NCBI GenBank assembly: GCA_026398835.1
Contig: JAPLSD010000468.1
Coordinates: forward strand, 1-5,550
DNA: 5,550 bases
From: Pseudomonas sp.
GTDB taxonomy: Bacteria > Pseudomonadota > Gammaproteobacteria > Pseudomonadales > Pseudomonadaceae
Direction: 5' to 3'
The notes below the pieces were generated by a model. It worked only from the letters and a program-made list of their open reading frames with translations, did no database searches and had not been told where the DNA came from. The translations under genes and the position numbers were made by a program. This document shows positions 4,957-5,550 of the stretch, piece by piece. The first letter of the stretch is position 1. Every line of letters begins with the position of its first letter.

Positions 4957-5550
4957 TTAAGGCCGGTAACGGGCGCCGGTGTGTTGTTCTGGCAAATGCG
5001 CCTCCCCGTGAAACAGCTTCTCTCGCAGGCTTCCGGTGTCATACGCGGTCTTGTACGACCCTCTACGCTGCAACTCGGGGATCACCAGGTCGATGAAGTC
5101 GACATAGCTTTCCGGGGTGACGATGCGGGTCAGGTTGAAACCGTCCAGGCCGGTTTCGGCGATCCAGGATTCCAGTTCATCGGCGACCTGTTCAGGGGAG
5201 CCGACCAAGGTGATGTAGCGTCCGCCCAAGGCGTGTTGTTCGAGCAATTTTCGCCGGGTCCAGTCGTTGTTTTGCAGGGTCTTGGTGGCGGACTGGATGG
5301 CGTTGCTTTTCACGTACTGGATCGGCTCATCCAGCTCGTATTCGGCGAAGTCGATGCCTGTTGAACTGGCGAAATGCGCAACGCCGGCCTCGGCACTGGC
5401 GTAGCTCAGGTATTCGGCATGTTTGGCCCAGGCAAGCGTTTCAGTGGCGCCAACAATCACGTTGAGACCCATGAACACCTTGATGTCTGCCGGGTTGCGA
5501 CCGGCCCGGGCGGCACTGGCACGGACCTTGTCCACCTGCACCTTGGTCGA
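4957..5550 (-). CDS. LLM-class flavin-dependent monooxygenase, NtaA/SnaA/DszA type, C-terminal part
   Basis: The last 197 residues of an FMNH2-dependent monooxygenase are visible; the frame is open through base 5550, and the full family is about 440-450 residues, so more than half is missing. Family marks in the fragment are RNPADIKVFMGLNVIVG near the start, YVKSNAIQSATKTL in the middle, the GGRYITLVGSPEQVADELESWIAETGLDGFNL segment, and the end pattern VDFIDLVIPELQRRGSYKTAYDTGSLREKLF. Members oxidise nitrilotriacetate, dibenzothiophene sulfone or other small organic compounds with FMNH2 supplied by a partner reductase; the substrate here cannot be read from the fragment. Just upstream of a MetQ-MetN-MetI transporter, the likely job is breaking a C-S bond in an imported sulfur compound, an inference from context. 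It shares direction with metQ, but 126 bases and a REP hairpin separate them, so co-transcription is possible but not certain. Confidence 0.92.
   Translation of the reverse strand, partial: STKVQVDKVRASAARAGRNPADIKVFMGLNVIVGATETLAWAKHAEYLSYASAEAGVAHFASSTGIDFAEYELDEPIQYVKSNAIQSATKTLQNNDWTRRKLLEQHALGGRYITLVGSPEQVADELESWIAETGLDGFNLTRIVTPESYVDFIDLVIPELQRRGSYKTAYDTGSLREKLFHGEAHLPEQHTGARYRP

Overview
The window looks like a piece of a fluorescens-group Pseudomonas chromosome. The evidence is the GC-rich coding style, three REP-type palindrome pairs of the 'GTGGGAGCGRGCTTGCTCGCGA' kind (written here as a consensus), and gene families typical of that genus. I cannot name the species. All six genes are read from the minus strand, so transcription runs from high to low coordinates.

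Region 5550-2260 is a probable sulfur-acquisition block. It starts with the C-terminal half of an NtaA/SnaA/DszA-type flavin-dependent monooxygenase, cut by the window edge. After a 126-base gap filled mostly by a perfect REP hairpin comes a MetQ-like periplasmic binding protein, then the MetN ATPase and the MetI permease. metQ and metN are 2 bases apart and metN and metI overlap by 11 bases, so these three form one translationally coupled unit. The binding protein lacks two asparagines that hold methionine in characterised MetQ proteins, so its ligand may not be methionine itself.

Region 2259-1435 is the most interesting part. A REPIN lies directly behind metI. A long non-coding stretch then leads into a small Pseudomonas-type protein of unknown function (DUF6124/DUF3077-like, 122 aa). 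The 130 bases before its start codon fold on paper into a compact RNA: a 12-bp bulged closing stem, a UUCG-capped hairpin, and a second hairpin whose entire 9-nt loop is the exact complement of the Shine-Dalgarno region. There is also a possible 7-bp pseudoknot, and a local hairpin with the Shine-Dalgarno in its stem. This looks like an undescribed, or at least unrecognised by me, translational control element.

Region 1434-1 holds another REPIN, a small class I SAM-dependent methyltransferase with its own likely promoter, and the N-terminal 168 residues of a LysR-type regulator. A perfect LysR-type operator (T-N11-A inside 6-bp arms) overlaps the regulator's probable -35 region, which suggests self-repression. 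No insertion sequence, CRISPR array, tRNA or rRNA is visible.
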